A DNA stretch of 38,978 nt, from positions 1 to 38,978 of the forward strand of contig SXOO01000242.1 in assembly GCA_005776725.1 (NCBI GenBank), in the 5' to 3' direction. Both the position numbers and the translations under genes were made by a program. The DNA comes from Pseudomonadota bacterium (GTDB taxonomy: Bacteria; Myxococcota_A; UBA9042; GCA-2863065). This document shows, piece by piece, positions 7,414 through 20,600 of the stretch. How positions within the stretch are numbered: position 1 is the stretch's first letter; the number at the start of each line of letters is the position of its first letter. The notes under the pieces were generated by a model. The model searched no databases. It was not told where the DNA came from and saw only the letters and a program-made list of their open reading frames with translations.

Positions 7414-8592
7414 TCACCGGCCGAAGACGAGGGGGCTCACCCGGAGGGCGGCGGCCTCGGCGGCTGTGAACGCCACCGGGTCAGCGCTCGCGTTCGGGCT
7501 GGGCGCCATGACGCTGGGCGGGGCGCTGTGGGGCAGGCCGAGGAGGTGACCCAGCTCGTGGGCGATCACGCGCCCCAGGGCCTCCCCGTCGCCGTCGCCC
7601 GGCGGTTCGCACGTGGAGGTGCCCACCACCACGAAGGAGGCGCGACCGGCGAGGCGCGGGCCGCCCGGGAGGCGGGTGGCGTGGCCCGCCAGGCGGGTCT
7701 GCCCTTCGCCCGGGGTGATTCGATCAATACACGGCACCACCACCACCAGCGCAGCGTCCCCGACGCCCACGCTCGTGGGGATCGGCTCGACCGGCTCGTG
7801 GTCGTCGATCACGGACGCCAGAGCGTCGACGGTGCTCTCGCCCAGACCGACCTGCAGGGGGGCCAGCGGCGGCACGGGCGGCGCGAGGTGCAGCGGTGCC
7901 ACCTCCTCGACCGCGAGCCCCGTGTCGGCGAAGTGGCGCCGCGCGGCCGCGAACGCGGCGTCCCAGCGCGCCTGCTGCGCCGCGTCGATCTCGGGCGCGA
8001 ACACCCGTCTCACCCGGAGGCTGGGAACGCCCACGAGCTCTGGTAGCACCGCGGACTCGAGCCGCAGCACGTCGTGGGGCAGACCGTCGATTCGAGCTGC
8101 AGCGCCAGAACCACAGCTCACGAGGGCGCCCCGCACGCGCCAGCTCCCGGGGGCGAGCGGTGGGTCGCCGATCCGCGGCCACTGGCCGAGGGCGTAACCC
8201 GTCTGGTCCAAGGGTTCGTCGCCCGCTGCGCCCGTCGGCTCAGGGGGGGCGTGCCAGGGGCTCCCGTCGGGTCCTTCCACCGTAGTGAGGGCGAAGCACA
8301 CGCTCGCGGGCAGCTGCCCCTCCGTGGGCCGCATCCGCACCAGCAGCGACCGCGCGCCCTCGGGCACCTCGACGGTCACAACGGGCGTGAGGCCATCGGC
8401 GTCGGCGGGCAAGGTGCCATGGTCGCGCCAAGCGACTGCCGCATCGCCAGGCGGGGAGACGGCGTCGATGGCCGCCTCCGCCGCGGGACCGCCAGGCTCC
8501 CCACAGGCGAGCCAACAGAGCATCAATCCACCGAGAGAGGCGCGCGTGAGGGCGCGGTGACCCCCAGCGCGCGTTCCCAGGGTGTGAGCCAT
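7414..8592 (-). CDS. Secreted metzincin-type zinc metalloprotease
   Basis: 392 residues. The N-terminus has a hydrophobic stretch ending in Cys (GGLMLCWLACGEPG), so it is probably a lipoprotein or exported. Residues about 40-140 are beta-rich and could be a binding domain or propeptide. The C-terminal third holds the zinc motif HELGHLLGLPH (about 345-355: His345, Glu346, His349, His355) followed seven residues later by a Met (SVMAP), the Met-turn that defines metzincins. Family knowledge: such proteases cut extracellular proteins. The start ATG has AGGAG only two bases away, closer than usual. It lies 36 bases downstream of the giant repeat protein on the same strand, so it could process or remodel that protein (inference). 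No downstream propeptide or anchor is seen. Confidence 0.85.
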   Translation of the reverse strand: MAHTLGTRAGGHRALTRASLGGLMLCWLACGEPGGPAAEAAIDAVSPPGDAAVAWRDHGTLPADADGLTPVVTVEVPEGARSLLVRMRPTEGQLPASVCFALTTVEGPDGSPWHAPPEPTGAAGDEPLDQTGYALGQWPRIGDPPLAPGSWRVRGALVSCGSGAAARIDGLPHDVLRLESAVLPELVGVPSLRVRRVFAPEIDAAQQARWDAAFAAARRHFADTGLAVEEVAPLHLAPPVPPLAPLQVGLGESTVDALASVIDDHEPVEPIPTSVGVGDAALVVVVPCIDRITPGEGQTRLAGHATRLPGGPRLAGRASFVVVGTSTCEPPGDGDGEALGRVIAHELGHLLGLPHSAPPSVMAPSPNASADPVAFTAAEAAALRVSPLVFGR

Positions 8593-8603
8593 CACTCCTA
8601 GGG

Positions 8604-8627
8604 GGCGGCGCTCCCCGGGGGGCCGCC
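8604..8627 (-). other. GC-rich intercistronic hairpin between giant gene and metalloprotease
   Basis: Immediately after the giant gene's stop, GGCGGC (8604-8609) and GCCGCC (8622-8627) pair, and the enclosed CCCC/GGGG can stack to lengthen the stem. There is no T-tract. It may partly terminate transcription or protect the upstream mRNA end, lowering expression of the protease relative to the giant protein. Confidence 0.45.
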
Positions 8628-11600
8628 TCACAACTGCGGGACCTCGCCGGCGCCTCGGTCGCAGCCGGTACCTTGAGGACGCGCGATCCCGCGCTGGTCC
8701 ATCCCCCCGCTCGCCCCGAGGCACCAGGGCAGGTCGGCGCTGTCTCGTGTGGAGGCGCCCGACGTCGGGAGCATCACCCAGTTCTTCACCTTCAGCCCCG
8801 GGATCGGAGAGGGATCGAAGCGAGGCTTCCCGAGCGCGGCGGGCGCCCCCGTGGACGTGACGCAGTTGGCGACGCTGCCGTGGGGCCCGTAGTTCTTGTC
8901 GACGCCGCTCGCGAGCCGCGGCGCGATCGTGCTGTCGGTGAGGGTGAGGACCGCGTCCGGGCCCTTGAGGCACGCCAGAGACTGCTTCGTCGGGCCGTTC
9001 TCCGCGATGACGGAGTTCACGATCTTGGTGGTGCCGTTCACGTACAGCGCGGGCCACTTGTCGGGGTCGATGTTGTTGTTCGCGGCCACCGTGGTGTGGA
9101 TGAGCGTCAACTTGCCGTGGCTGTTGATGATCCCGCCGACGTCCCAACCCTCGTTGGCGATGAAGGACACGTTGGTTAGCGTGGCTTCACTCAAGTAGTC
9201 GACGGCCACGACGCCCTGGTTTGCCTTGTTACCGTAGAAACTCGAGCGCGTGAACGTGCACTTCGCATAGATACCGCACCACACGCCAGCGCCAGCGGCC
9301 GGGCCCACGTTGTACTCGAAGCGCACGTTGTCGAAGGACACCAAGCCACCCAGCACAGCCACTGCGCCGCCATGGTCGAGGTGGTGGTTATAGGGTGCGT
9401 CGGCAGGCGCGGCCGGTTCGACCTCGCTCCGAAGGTTGAGCGAGAAGACGGTTCGAGAAATACGCATCTCCGCGAAGCTATCGGCGAAGATCGCGCCGCC
9501 GGCGTACTTCGCGGAGTTATTGTAGAAGGTGCAGTCGTCGATGATGATCGTTGCGTGCTGGCCAGAGTAGCCTCTTACGAAGAGCGCAGCGCCGCGATTC
9601 TCCTCCCATCCATTGTCCCAACCCCCCACGGCCGACGCCAACGTGTTCTGCACCCTCAGCCCGCGGAGCGTGAGGTCATGGGTGGTATTGAAGGCCCGAT
9701 GGGCGCCGTCGCCGTCGATGATGAAGTTGCGCCCGGTGGCGTCGATGGTGAAGTTCCGATACATCTGCGGGAGCGACGACTGCAGTCGAACGAGCCCGTC
9801 GACGAACACTTTGATCTTTCGCGGCGGCGAGTTGAGATCGTAGTTGCCGTCGAGAAGGTCACGGAGAGAGCCCGGGCCCGAGTCGGCGGTGCTCGTAACG
9901 GCCCAGTCACATATCGTCGACCCCACGACGCAGACGCCGCCCTGGCAGGCATCGCCCTCGGTGCACGGATCGCCGTCGGTACAGACGGTCCCATTGGGCT
10001 CGCCGAGGTGCTGGCACCCATACTTCCAGTCGCAGAAGTCGATGGTGCAGGCGTTGCCGTCGTCGCAGTTGAGCGGCGACCCCGCGAGGCACGTGCCGAA
10101 CACGCAGAAGTCGCCTTCGGAGCACACATCGCCGTCGTCGCAGGTGTTCGAGGCGGAGTAGACGCAGCCGACGAGCGAGTCACATGCGTCCGTGGTGCAC
10201 CGGTCGTTATCGTCGCATTCGAGGAGGACGCCGCCTTTGCAGCTTCCGTTGAGGCAGGCGTCGCCGACCGAGCAGACCGATCCGTCATCGCACGCGGCGT
10301 TGTTGGGCGTGTAGACGCACAACCCGGTTGCGGGCGCACAGGAGTCGTCCGTGCAGAGCTTGCCGTCGTTGCAGGTGGGCTTGCCGGTGGCTTTGCAGCC
10401 CGTCGCCCAGTGGCAGGTCTCGAGCGTGCACTTGTTGCCGTCGATATCGGGGCACGGCAGCGGGGTGTGCAGGGTGCAGGCGCCGTTCTGGCACTTGTCG
10501 CCCACCGTGCAGACGTCGCCATCGTTGCAGTTCGCGCTGTTGTGGGGGCCGACGCAAGCGCCAGCCGCGCAGGCGTCCGGACCCGTGCAGTCGTCGAGGT
10601 CATCGCAGGGCGTGGTGTTGTTGGTGAACACGCAGCCCGTGGACGGACTACACGAGTCCGTCGTACACGCGTTCTTGTCGTCGCAGACTCGCGGCTGAGC
10701 GTCGCACACGCCAGAGCGGCAGACGTCGGGCACAGTGCAGTGGTTGCCATCGTTACAAGGCGCGTACTCGTCCGCTGCTCGCGCCGAGCAGGCGCCCGTG
10801 TCCCAGTTGCACGAGTCGACGCTGCACGGATTGCCGTCGTCGCACACCTTGTAGGTCTTGCCCTTGCATAGACCGTCGACGCACTTGTGGTCGAGAGAGC
10901 ACTTGTCGCCGTCGTCGCAGGTGGAAGACTCGAACGACCTCTTCTCGAACCGGCACGTTCCGTGGGTGGAGTAGAAGAGCTCCTTGTCGCAGAAGTCGGC
11001 CGTACAGGCGTTGTCATCGTCGCACTGGTCGCTGTTCGAGCACGGCGAGGCGAGCGCCCAGTGCTGCTTGAGCCGTTCCGTCATCTCTGCCTGCTCCGCG
11101 GCGTCGAGGACCCGGTTGAACACGAGGAGCTGCCCGATGCGGACATTCGAGTACGTGTTGACGTACCCGTCGGTCGTCCCACCGATCTTGACGTACGCGG
11201 ACCCGCTCCCGATGGTCACGGGGGGAGCGGTGGCCTTCTTCATTCCCCCGACATGGTGCAGCTGAAGCTCGGCGTGGGCCGACGAGACGCGCGCCACGAG
11301 CAGCTGGACGCCGGAGACAGATGCCACCTCCCCGAGCGAGGTGTTGCCGCTCATGAGCCTGAAGGTCCCGTTGTCGCTCCGGAGCTTGATGGTGCCGCCC
11401 CACGAGAGGACATCTGTGACGCTATGAGCCGGCTGGTCGAACACCATGAAGATCGTAGCCGCGCCCGTGGGGCTCAGGTTTCCGAACAGGAACCCATCGT
11501 TGAAGTCCACGGCGGCCCGATGGGGTCCGAGGGCAGACGGCACGAACTTCGGCTGAAGCGTCGTATCTGAGTTGAACAGCGCTCCCACGCCCGTCGACCA

Positions 11601-14600
11601 CCGGGAGACGTCGTTCTGGGCGTTCTTATCCAGCGCGTTGTCCACGGAGGCGTGCACATCGAGGATGAGCCCGTTCGTCACCGGGAGGCTGCAGAGGGTC
11701 GTGGCCTGGCACGTGGTCTGAACTGTGTCGATCGGGTCAGCCGCGCAAGTGTCGAAGACGGTGCACGCAGAGCCGTCACTGCAGGCCTGACCTCGCAGGT
11801 GCACTCGGTGACATCCCGAGGCCGGATTGCAGCTGTCGGTGGTGCACTGATTGCCGTCGTCACAGGACTCGGCCGGGTGTTGGCATCCCGCCCCCGTGAC
11901 GCAGAGGTCCTTCGTGCAGGGGTTGCCGTCGGAGCAGACCGTGGTGCTTGCCGTGTTCACGCACTTCTTCGTGGCGGCGTCGCACGTGTCGACGGTGCAG
12001 ACATCGTTGTCGTTACAGACCGATGAGCCGTTGGCCGGCTGGTAGACGCAGCCCACTCCGGCCTGGCACGCGTCCACGGTGCAGACACTCCCGTCGGCGC
12101 ACGCGCTGTTCACCGGGGTGTTCAAACAGCCCACGCCAACCAGACACGTGTCGTCCGTGCACGCGATCCCGTCGTCACATGCGCTCGGGCTCAGGCTGGC
12201 GCACACATTCGTGCCAGAACATCCTGCCACTCCCCCGAGGTCCGTCTTCACTAGCCACGTATTCGAGCCGAAGGGCGAGAAAGCGACAAGCGCGTTGTTG
12301 GTCATCGAGATCTTCGTGTATCGCAGGCCGCCCACGGGATTGGAGAGCCACTGGAGGCTCCCCGAGCCATTGAGCTTCGCGAGAGTGTGCCCGCCGGCCG
12401 CGAAGAGGTTGGCCCCGTCCGTGGTGAGGCCGACTTCGTGGACATTGTTCGAGAACCCTGACAACTGGAGCATGGTGTTGCCGCCGTCGAGCTTCACCAC
12501 GAACGCGCGGCGGTTGCCGTTGCCGTCGATCTGCGTGGAGCCTGCACCCCACATGAGCCCCGCGCCGTAAGACACCGCGGTGATCCGATCGTCCAAGGAG
12601 CCTCCGACGAGGCGCGCCGAGTTGTTCAAGGTCTGATAGAGCCCGTCGTAGGAGCCGGCGCCCGAGGACTCGGTGTAGCCGACCCACGAGAACGCGCCAT
12701 TGTCCACGTAGAGGTCGGTGATGTGGTCGTTCCCGCTCCCCGTGACGCGCGGCGTGACCTGGCTGAAGACGCCGAGCCAGTCCATGTAGAACGTGTAGGC
12801 GTCCCATCTACCGTTCACGTGGACGCGAGCGGCGCCGTACCAGCCGTCGTGTGCATAGTGGAGGCTGTTGACGGACGCCAGTGCGCCCCCGGGATTATGG
12901 GTGTGTGAGCTCTTCAGGTCGCCGTTGTTGGGGTTGCGCCGCTGGACGACGAACGCGTTGTTCTCGAGGGCGCCGCCCACTACGAGGTCGCCGTTGTGGT
13001 AGCCGATCGACTCCAGGGCAATATTCTGGACTTCCTGACTCCACTGCGTCTGTCCGAGCGCATTGGTGCGCGTGATCGTGGAGGTCCACCAGCTGGCGCT
13101 CCGGACCCTAAGGAAGACCATGTCGTACTCCGGCCCCGGGAGCACCACGAACGCGTCATGGCCCATCATGTAGGCCGAGCCGCCGTCGACCTGACGCGCG
13201 TAGTAGGTGAGCGAGTTCATGTTGTCGTTGCACACGCCAGCCGAGCAGGAGGCCTGTGTTGCGCAGGTGAGCTTCGGTGGGCAAGTGGTGCCGTCTGCCA
13301 CGTTCGAGGTCGTGCAGCCCGTGGCCGGATTGCAGGCGTCGGTGGTGCACGGGTTCAGGTCGTCGCAGGCCTTGGCGGCGCCGCCGAGACACACGCCATT
13401 CTTGCAGGCGTCCGCTACGGTGCAGGCGTTCCCGTCGTCGCAGATGGCGACGTTGGTCGGGTTGGAGCAGCCGGTGGCGTCGCTGCAGACATCGTCGGTG
13501 CACGCGTTGTTGTCGTTACACACCGCTGCGCTGACCGTGAACACGCACCCCGTCGTGGCGCTGCAGGTGTTGGCCGTGCAGAGCTTGCCGTCGTCGCACG
13601 CGCCGTTGCTCGGCGTATGGACGCAGCCGGTGGTCGCGTTGCAGCTATCGGTGGTGCACGCGACGCCGTCGTTGCAGGTCTTGGCCACGCCCGCCGCGCA
13701 GGCGCCCTGGACGCATTGGTCGTTCACGGTGCACGCGCTGCCGTCGCTGCACGCCCCGGCAGTGGCGGTGTATTTGCAGCCCGACGCCGGATCGCAGCTG
13801 TCCGTGGTGCACGGGTTGCTGTCGTTGCAGGGAGCGATCGCCGTGAACGCGCACCCGGTCGTGGCGCTGCAGGTGTCGGCGGTGCACGCGTCGCCATCGG
13901 CGCACAGGGTGTTCTGTGGCGTGTAGACGCAGCCGGTCGCACCACTGCACGTGTCGGTGGTGCAGGCCACGTTGTCGTTGCACGTGAGCCCGGCGCACGG
14001 GCTGGCCTGGGTGCAGCTGGGGGGCGACGTGGAGCCACTCAACGTCAGGTCGCCTGTGGAGAGTGTTCCGCCCTCCACGGTGAACTCGTCCGCGGTCCAG
14101 GCCAGGGTGTTGCCGTTGCGCGCGATGGACCGGGATGCCCGAGTGTCGGTGCGCGTGACCTGTCGGATGAAACCGCCGTCCGAGATCCGGACTTCTGCCA
14201 GATAGGTTCTCCAGCCGTTGCCGGGCTGGATCTCGCCAGAGATGTAGAACGAGTCGTTGTCCTTGGCGACCATGTCGTAGATCCCGCCCACGTTCGACGG
14301 GAGCGAGCTCCGAATGCTCGCCAGCCGGCCGAGAGTCGTTCGGTCGAGAAGCTGGAAGTGAGAGAGGCTCGGATTGACATGATATGCGTACGTAAGGTAG
14401 TTGTTGCCAACGCGTTCGATGCCCACGGCCTGCCCGGTTTCCCAGGCGAGGCTCACTTTCCGGGCGCCCTCCGGCGTGGCAGTGTAGATCCAGTTGACGC
14501 CGCCGTAGATAGGGTGTTGGCCGGCCACGACGAGCTGACCGTCGTCGTAGAGGATGTGCTTCATCGACCCGCTGGTGCCGTCGTCGTGGAGGATCGGGTG

Positions 14601-17600
14601 CGTCCCTAGGTGCACTCCACTCTTGTCCATTCGCACGATGAAGCTGCTGGTGGAGGAGCCGACCACGGCCGCGAAGCCTTCCGGGGTCTCTGCGATGTCG
14701 TAAGCCATCTCTTGATTGGCGTAGTCCTTGTACCAGATCAGTGCGCCGGTGGTGCCATTGAGCAGGGCGATCCGCCCCATCGGATACGCAGCGCTGGAGA
14801 CGATGACGTTCCCATCCGACGTCGGCTTGACCGCCGTAACGCCGACATAGGGATAGTCCTGGCTCCACTTCAGGACTCCGTTGCCATCGTAGCGCCGCAC
14901 TCCCTTGAACGTATTGTACTGAAAGCCAACGACCCATCCGTTGCCCATCGCCGAGACCGTCGACGCGAGGTTAGGCTGTCCCGTGAAGGGGTTGCTCCCG
15001 AGCGCGAGCTTCCACTTCGGCTTGCTCCCAGTGCTGACGCACGACCCCGCCTGGCACTGCGGGCTCACCGGACAGGCGTCGTCCAAGGGCGAGCAGACGG
15101 TTCCGTTGGCGGCGCTCGTGGTCGTGCAGCCCGAGCTCGTGTTGCAGGCATCGACCGTACAAGGATTCCCGTCGTTGCAGAGCGCCGCCGCCGCCGTGTA
15201 GACGCAGCCCGTGCCGCTCACGCACACATCCACCGTACACACCACACCGTCGTCGCACGTGACGGCCGCGCCGCTGCAGGCGCCGGCCGCGCAGGCGTCG
15301 CCCGTTGTGCACGGGTTGCCGTCGTCGCAGGCCGTCACAGCGTTCGCCGTGAACACGCACCCGGAGGCCGACACGCAGGCGTCGTCGGTGCAGGTGTTCT
15401 GATCGTCGCACACGCGCGTGGTCCCGGCGCAGGTGCCCGAGCTGCAGCTGTCCGCGACCGTGCAGGCGTCGCCGTCGTCGCACGGCGCCGAGCTGACCGT
15501 GTGCGTGCAGCCCGTGGCCGGGTTGCAGCCGTCGACGGTGCAGGGGTTCTGGTCGTCGCACGTCGCTTGGGTCCCGGCCAGGCAGAACGCGGCGGCGCAC
15601 ACGTCGCCGGTGGTGCAGGCGTTCCCGTCGTCGCAAGCGTCCGTGTGCGGCGTGACCACGCAGCCCGTCGCGGGATCGCACGAGTCCGTGGTGCATTGCT
15701 TTCCGTCGTTGCAGGTGATCGCCGTGCCGGCGCACGCCCCCGCCGCGCAGGTGTCGCCGGAGGTGCAGGCGTCCGCGTCGTTGCACGGGACCGTCTGGTT
15801 CGTGAACACGCAGCCGGTCGCGGCCGCGCAGCTGTCTGCAGTGCACGGGTTGTCGTCGTTACACACCCGGGCGGCGCCGGAGGTGCACGCCTCGCCCACG
15901 CACTTGTCCGGCGTGGTGCACGCGTTGCCGTCGTCGCACGGGGCGCCGCTCGGGACGCTGGTGCAGCCGACTCCCGGCTCGCAGGTGTCGGTGGTACAGA
16001 ACTTCCCGTCGTCGCAGTTCAGGGCGGTGCCCACGCACCCGGCGGGCGAGCACGTGTCGTTGAGTGTGCAGCTGTCGCCGTCGTCGCACGCGCCTGTGCG
16101 GGCGGTGTTGGAGCAGCCGGTGGTCTCGCTGCAGGCGTCGGTGGTGCACGGGTTGCCGTCGCCGCAGTTCACGGCCGTCCCGGCACAGGTGCTCGCCGCG
16201 CAGGCGTCGTTCACCGTGCAGGCGCTGAGGTCGTCGCAAGGCACGCTGTTCGCCGTGTGGATACAGCCAGAGACCTGGTGGCAGGTGTCGTCCGTGCAGG
16301 GGTTCTGGTCGTCGCAGGGCAGGGCGGGGCCACCCACGCAGGCGCCGTTCCCGCACGTGTCGGCGGTGGTGCAGACGCTGCCGTCGTCGCAGGCGATCGT
16401 GAGGAGCACGAACCGGCAGCCTTGGCCCGGGACGCAGGAGTCCCCGGTGCACGGGTTATTGTCTTCGCAGACCACAACCGGCCCGGCTGCGCACTTGCCC
16501 AGGGCGCACACGTCCGGCGCAGAGCAAGGCTCACCGTCAGAGCACGCGGCCGCGTTCGGCACGTTGCGGCAGCCCGTGGCCAAGAGACAGCTGTCATCCG
16601 TGCAGAGGTTCCCGTCGTCACAAGTCCGCACGACGCCCCCGGCACAGACGCCGGTGGCGCACGTCTCGCCGACCGTGCAGGCGTCTCCGTCGTTACACGC
16701 GCCTGTGAGCGCCGCATGGCTGCAGCCGCCGGCCGGCAAGCACGTGTCGGAGGTGCACGCGTCGCCGTCGTCGCACGACTCCACGGAGTCACCGATGCAG
16801 TGGCCGAGGGAGCAGAAGTCCCCGTTGCTGCAGGCGTCGCCGTCGTCGCACGGCCCCGGGACGGGCGTGGTCACGCAGCCCTTCGCCGGTAGACAGTCGT
16901 CGCTGGTGCAGACGCTGCCGTCGTCGCACACGAGCGCGGCGCCGCCCGTGCAGACGCCTGCCTCGCAGGTGTCGCTGGTGGTGCACTTGTTCCCATCGGA
17001 GCAGGAGCCGGGGCGATGGGTGTGGATGCACCCCGTGGCGGTCGAGCAGCCGTCGTAGGTGCAAGGGTTCGCGTCATCACACTGCGTGTCGTCGGCGCCC
17101 ACGCAGTACTCCGCGACGCACTGGTCGCCCGTGGTGCAGGCGTTGCCGTCGTCGCACGCGATGTCGTTGGGGACCTGGATGCAGCCTAGCGCGGGGTCGC
17201 ACGTGTCGTTGGTGCAGGGGTTCGCGTCCGCGCACGCCGCGGCGCTTCCCGCGACACAGGAGCCGGCGGCGCACTGGTCGCCCTTGGTGCAGGCATTGCC
17301 GTCATCGCAGGCGCCAGCCCGGGCGAGGTGGACGCACCCGGAGCCGGGCGCGCAGGAGTCGAAGGTGCACCCGTTGTCATCGTCGCAGTCGCGGGCCGCG
17401 CCGACGCACAGCCCCTGCGTACAGGCGTCGCCCGTGGTGCAGGCGTCCCCGTCGTTACAGGCGGCCGTCCCGTAGGCGAGGGCGCAGGTGCCCACCAAGC
17501 AGCGGCTCTCGAAGCACGCGGGCGCCGGGCCGCAGTCGCTGGCGGCCGAGCACGGCTCGCCGCATCCCACGACCGGCGTGTGGGTACACACCCCGTTGGC

Positions 17601-20600
17601 CGTGCAGGCGTCGGCGGTGCAGTCGTCATTGTCGTCGCAGGCCTTGGGTGACCCACCGACGCACACCCCCGCGGCGCACACGTCGCCGGTGGTGCACGCG
17701 TTCCCGTCCGAGCAGGCCGCTTGGTTGGGGGTGGACCGGCACCCGAGGGCGGCGTCGCAACCGTCCGCCGTGCACGGGTTCCCGTCGTCGCAGCTGGCGA
17801 GCGCCCCGGCGGCACACACCCCGTGCGCGCAGGCGTCGCCGGAGGTGCAGGCGCTCCCGTCGTCGCAGGCGCCCGACCGCGCGGCCCATTGGCAGCCGCC
17901 AGCGGCGGTGCACGTGTCTACGGTGCAGGCGTTCCCGTCGTCGCAGGCCGCGGCGGTCCCGGTGCAGCCGCCCTTGAGGCAGGTGTCGCCGATGGAGCAC
18001 ACGTCGCCGTCGTCGCACGGCGCCGAGATGTAGACGGACACGCACGAGCCGCTCACGCAGACGGCCGAGGTGCACGGGTTTCCGTCGTCGGCGCAGCTGG
18101 CGGTGGTGGTGCACGCCGAGCCGCAGCCGGTGATGGGCGTGAAGACACAGGCGCCGCTGGTGGAGTCGCACAAGTCCAGCGTGCACGCCTTCCCGTCCGC
18201 GCAGGGCACGCGTGTGCCGCCGAGACATACGCCGCCGCCGCACTCGTCCTCCCGGGTGCAGGCGTCGCCGTCGTTGCACGGCTGCGCAGAGATCGTGTGG
18301 ACGCACCCGGCGTTGGGGTCGCAGCCGTCCAGCGTGCAGGCGTTTCCGTCATCGCAGGCCGCGGCGCCGGAGCCCACGCAGGAGCCCGCGGCGCAGCGCG
18401 CGCCCACGACACAGGCGTTGTCGGCTGCGCACGGGCGCGTGTGTGGCGTGTAGACGCAGCCTGTCGCAGCGGCGCAGGAGTCGTCGGTGCAGGGGTTGCC
18501 GTCGTTGCACACCACCGAGTCTCCGGCGCACGCGCCAGCCGCGCAGGCGTCCGCGCTGGTGCAGGCGTCGCCGTCGTCGCAGGGCGCGGTGGCGGGCGCG
18601 AGGCCGCAGGCTCCCGCGGTGCAGGTGACGGCTGTGCACGGGTTCTGGTCGTCCTGACAGTCCGCGGCGGTGACGCACGCGGCGCCACAGCCGGGAGCCG
18701 CGGTGTGGGTGCAGTCGCCGTCCGCGCAGGCGTCGACGGTGCAGCCGTTGCCGTCATCGCAGGACGCCGGCGCCCCCGGCTGGCACGCACCGCCCGTACA
18801 GGCGTCGCCCACGGTGCAGGCGTCGCCATCATCGCAGGCCGCCGAGACGGGTCCGAAGCGGCAGCCGAGCGCGGGATCGCACCCGTCGGCCGTGCAGGGG
18901 TTGCCGTCGGCGCACTGCTGCGCCAGGCCCGCCTGACACGTCGTGCCGCTGCAGGAGTCGTTCACCGTGCATACGTTGCCGTCGCTACACGCCCCGGAGA
19001 CCGGGGTGTGCGCGCACCCGACGGACGGGTTGCACACGTCCGCGGTGCAGGGGTTGTTGTCGTCGCAGGCGCCGTTCTTGCCCGCGCACTGGCCGCCGGC
19101 GCACGCGTCTTGGACGGTGCACGCGTTGCCGTCCGAGCAGGCGGCCAAGGGTGTCACGGCGCAGAACCCGCCCACGCAGCTCAGCTCGGTGCACGGGTTG
19201 GAGGTGGCCGGGCAGCCGGCGTCGTCGGCGCATGAGAGCGCGCAGCCGGGGACCGCCGCGCTGAGGCAGGCGCCCGAGCTGGGCGCGCACTGATCGACCG
19301 TGCACGGGTTGCCGTCGTCGCAGATCACCTTCGCACCCGCTACGCAGGCGCCCGCGGCGCAGTGGTCCCCAGCGGTGCACGGATCGCCGTCGCTGCAGGA
19401 GAGGCCCTGCACCTCGTGGACACAGCCGACGGCGGCGTCGCAGCGGTCGAAGGTGCACGGGTTCTGATCGTTGCAGCTCACGGGGCTGCCCGCGAGGCAG
19501 ACGCCATCCTGGCAGACGTCACCTGCGGTGCAGACGGCGCCATCGCTGCACGCGCGGGCGTGGGCCACCGCAGTGCAGCCCCCGGCCGGCTCGCAGCCAT
19601 CGTCCGTGCAGGCGTTGCCGTCGTTGCAGTTCACCGGGGCGCCGCCGCAGAGTCCGGCGCTGCAGGTGTCGAGCTTCGTGCAGGCGTCGCCGTCGTTGCA
19701 TTGGAGCGCGGTGTGGGAAACCACGCACTTGCCGGCGGGGCACTCCCAGGCCGTGCACACGTCGCCGTCGTCCGGGCAGTCGCTCGGCGCGCCGCAGTAG
19801 CCGCCGCAGCCGTGCACGGGGGTTGCCACGCAGGCGCCGGTTGTGGCGTTGCACGAGTCGATGGTGCATGCGTCGGCGTCGTCACACAGCTTCGGTGTGC
19901 TCTGGGTGCAGGCCCCCAGAGCGCAGGTGTCGTCCACGGTGCACGGCGCGCCGTCGTCGCAGGCCGCCGTGTTGGGCGCGGACGCGCAGCCGGACGCCGG
20001 CTGGCACGAGTCGTCCGTGCAGGGGTTGCCGTCGCCACAGTCGAGGGCGCCGCCGCCGACGCACGCGCCGTTCTGGCACGCGTCGAGGATCGTGCAGGCG
20101 TTCCCGTCGACACACGGGCCGGGAGCCGGCGTGGCGCCGCACTGTCCGCCGGCGCAGGCGTCGGTGGTGCACGGGTTGCCGTCGTCACAGACCTTGGGGG
20201 TGCCGCCGCACACGCCTTGTGCGCAGACATCGGCGAGCGTGCACAAGTCGCCGTCGTCGCACGTGCCCGCTTCGGGCAGGACGGTGCAGGTCCCGGCATC
20301 GCAGACCGGCATGAGGCAGGGGTTTCCGCCGTCGTCACAGTCGCTGACCGTCTTGCATGGCTCGTCGCACGTGGGGATCGGCGCGGCGACGCACGCGCCG
20401 CTCGCGGGGTCGCAGCTGTCGCTGGTGCACACGAGCGTGTCGTCGCAGTCCTTCGGTCCGGCGCCGCCGCACAGTCCGGCGATGCAGTGCTCGCCCAGGG
20501 TACACGGGTCGCCGTCGTCGCAAGCGCCGTCGGCGGCGACGCTCTGGCAGCCGCTCCCCTCGGCGCACAGGTCCACCGTACACGGGTTCCCGTCGTCGCA

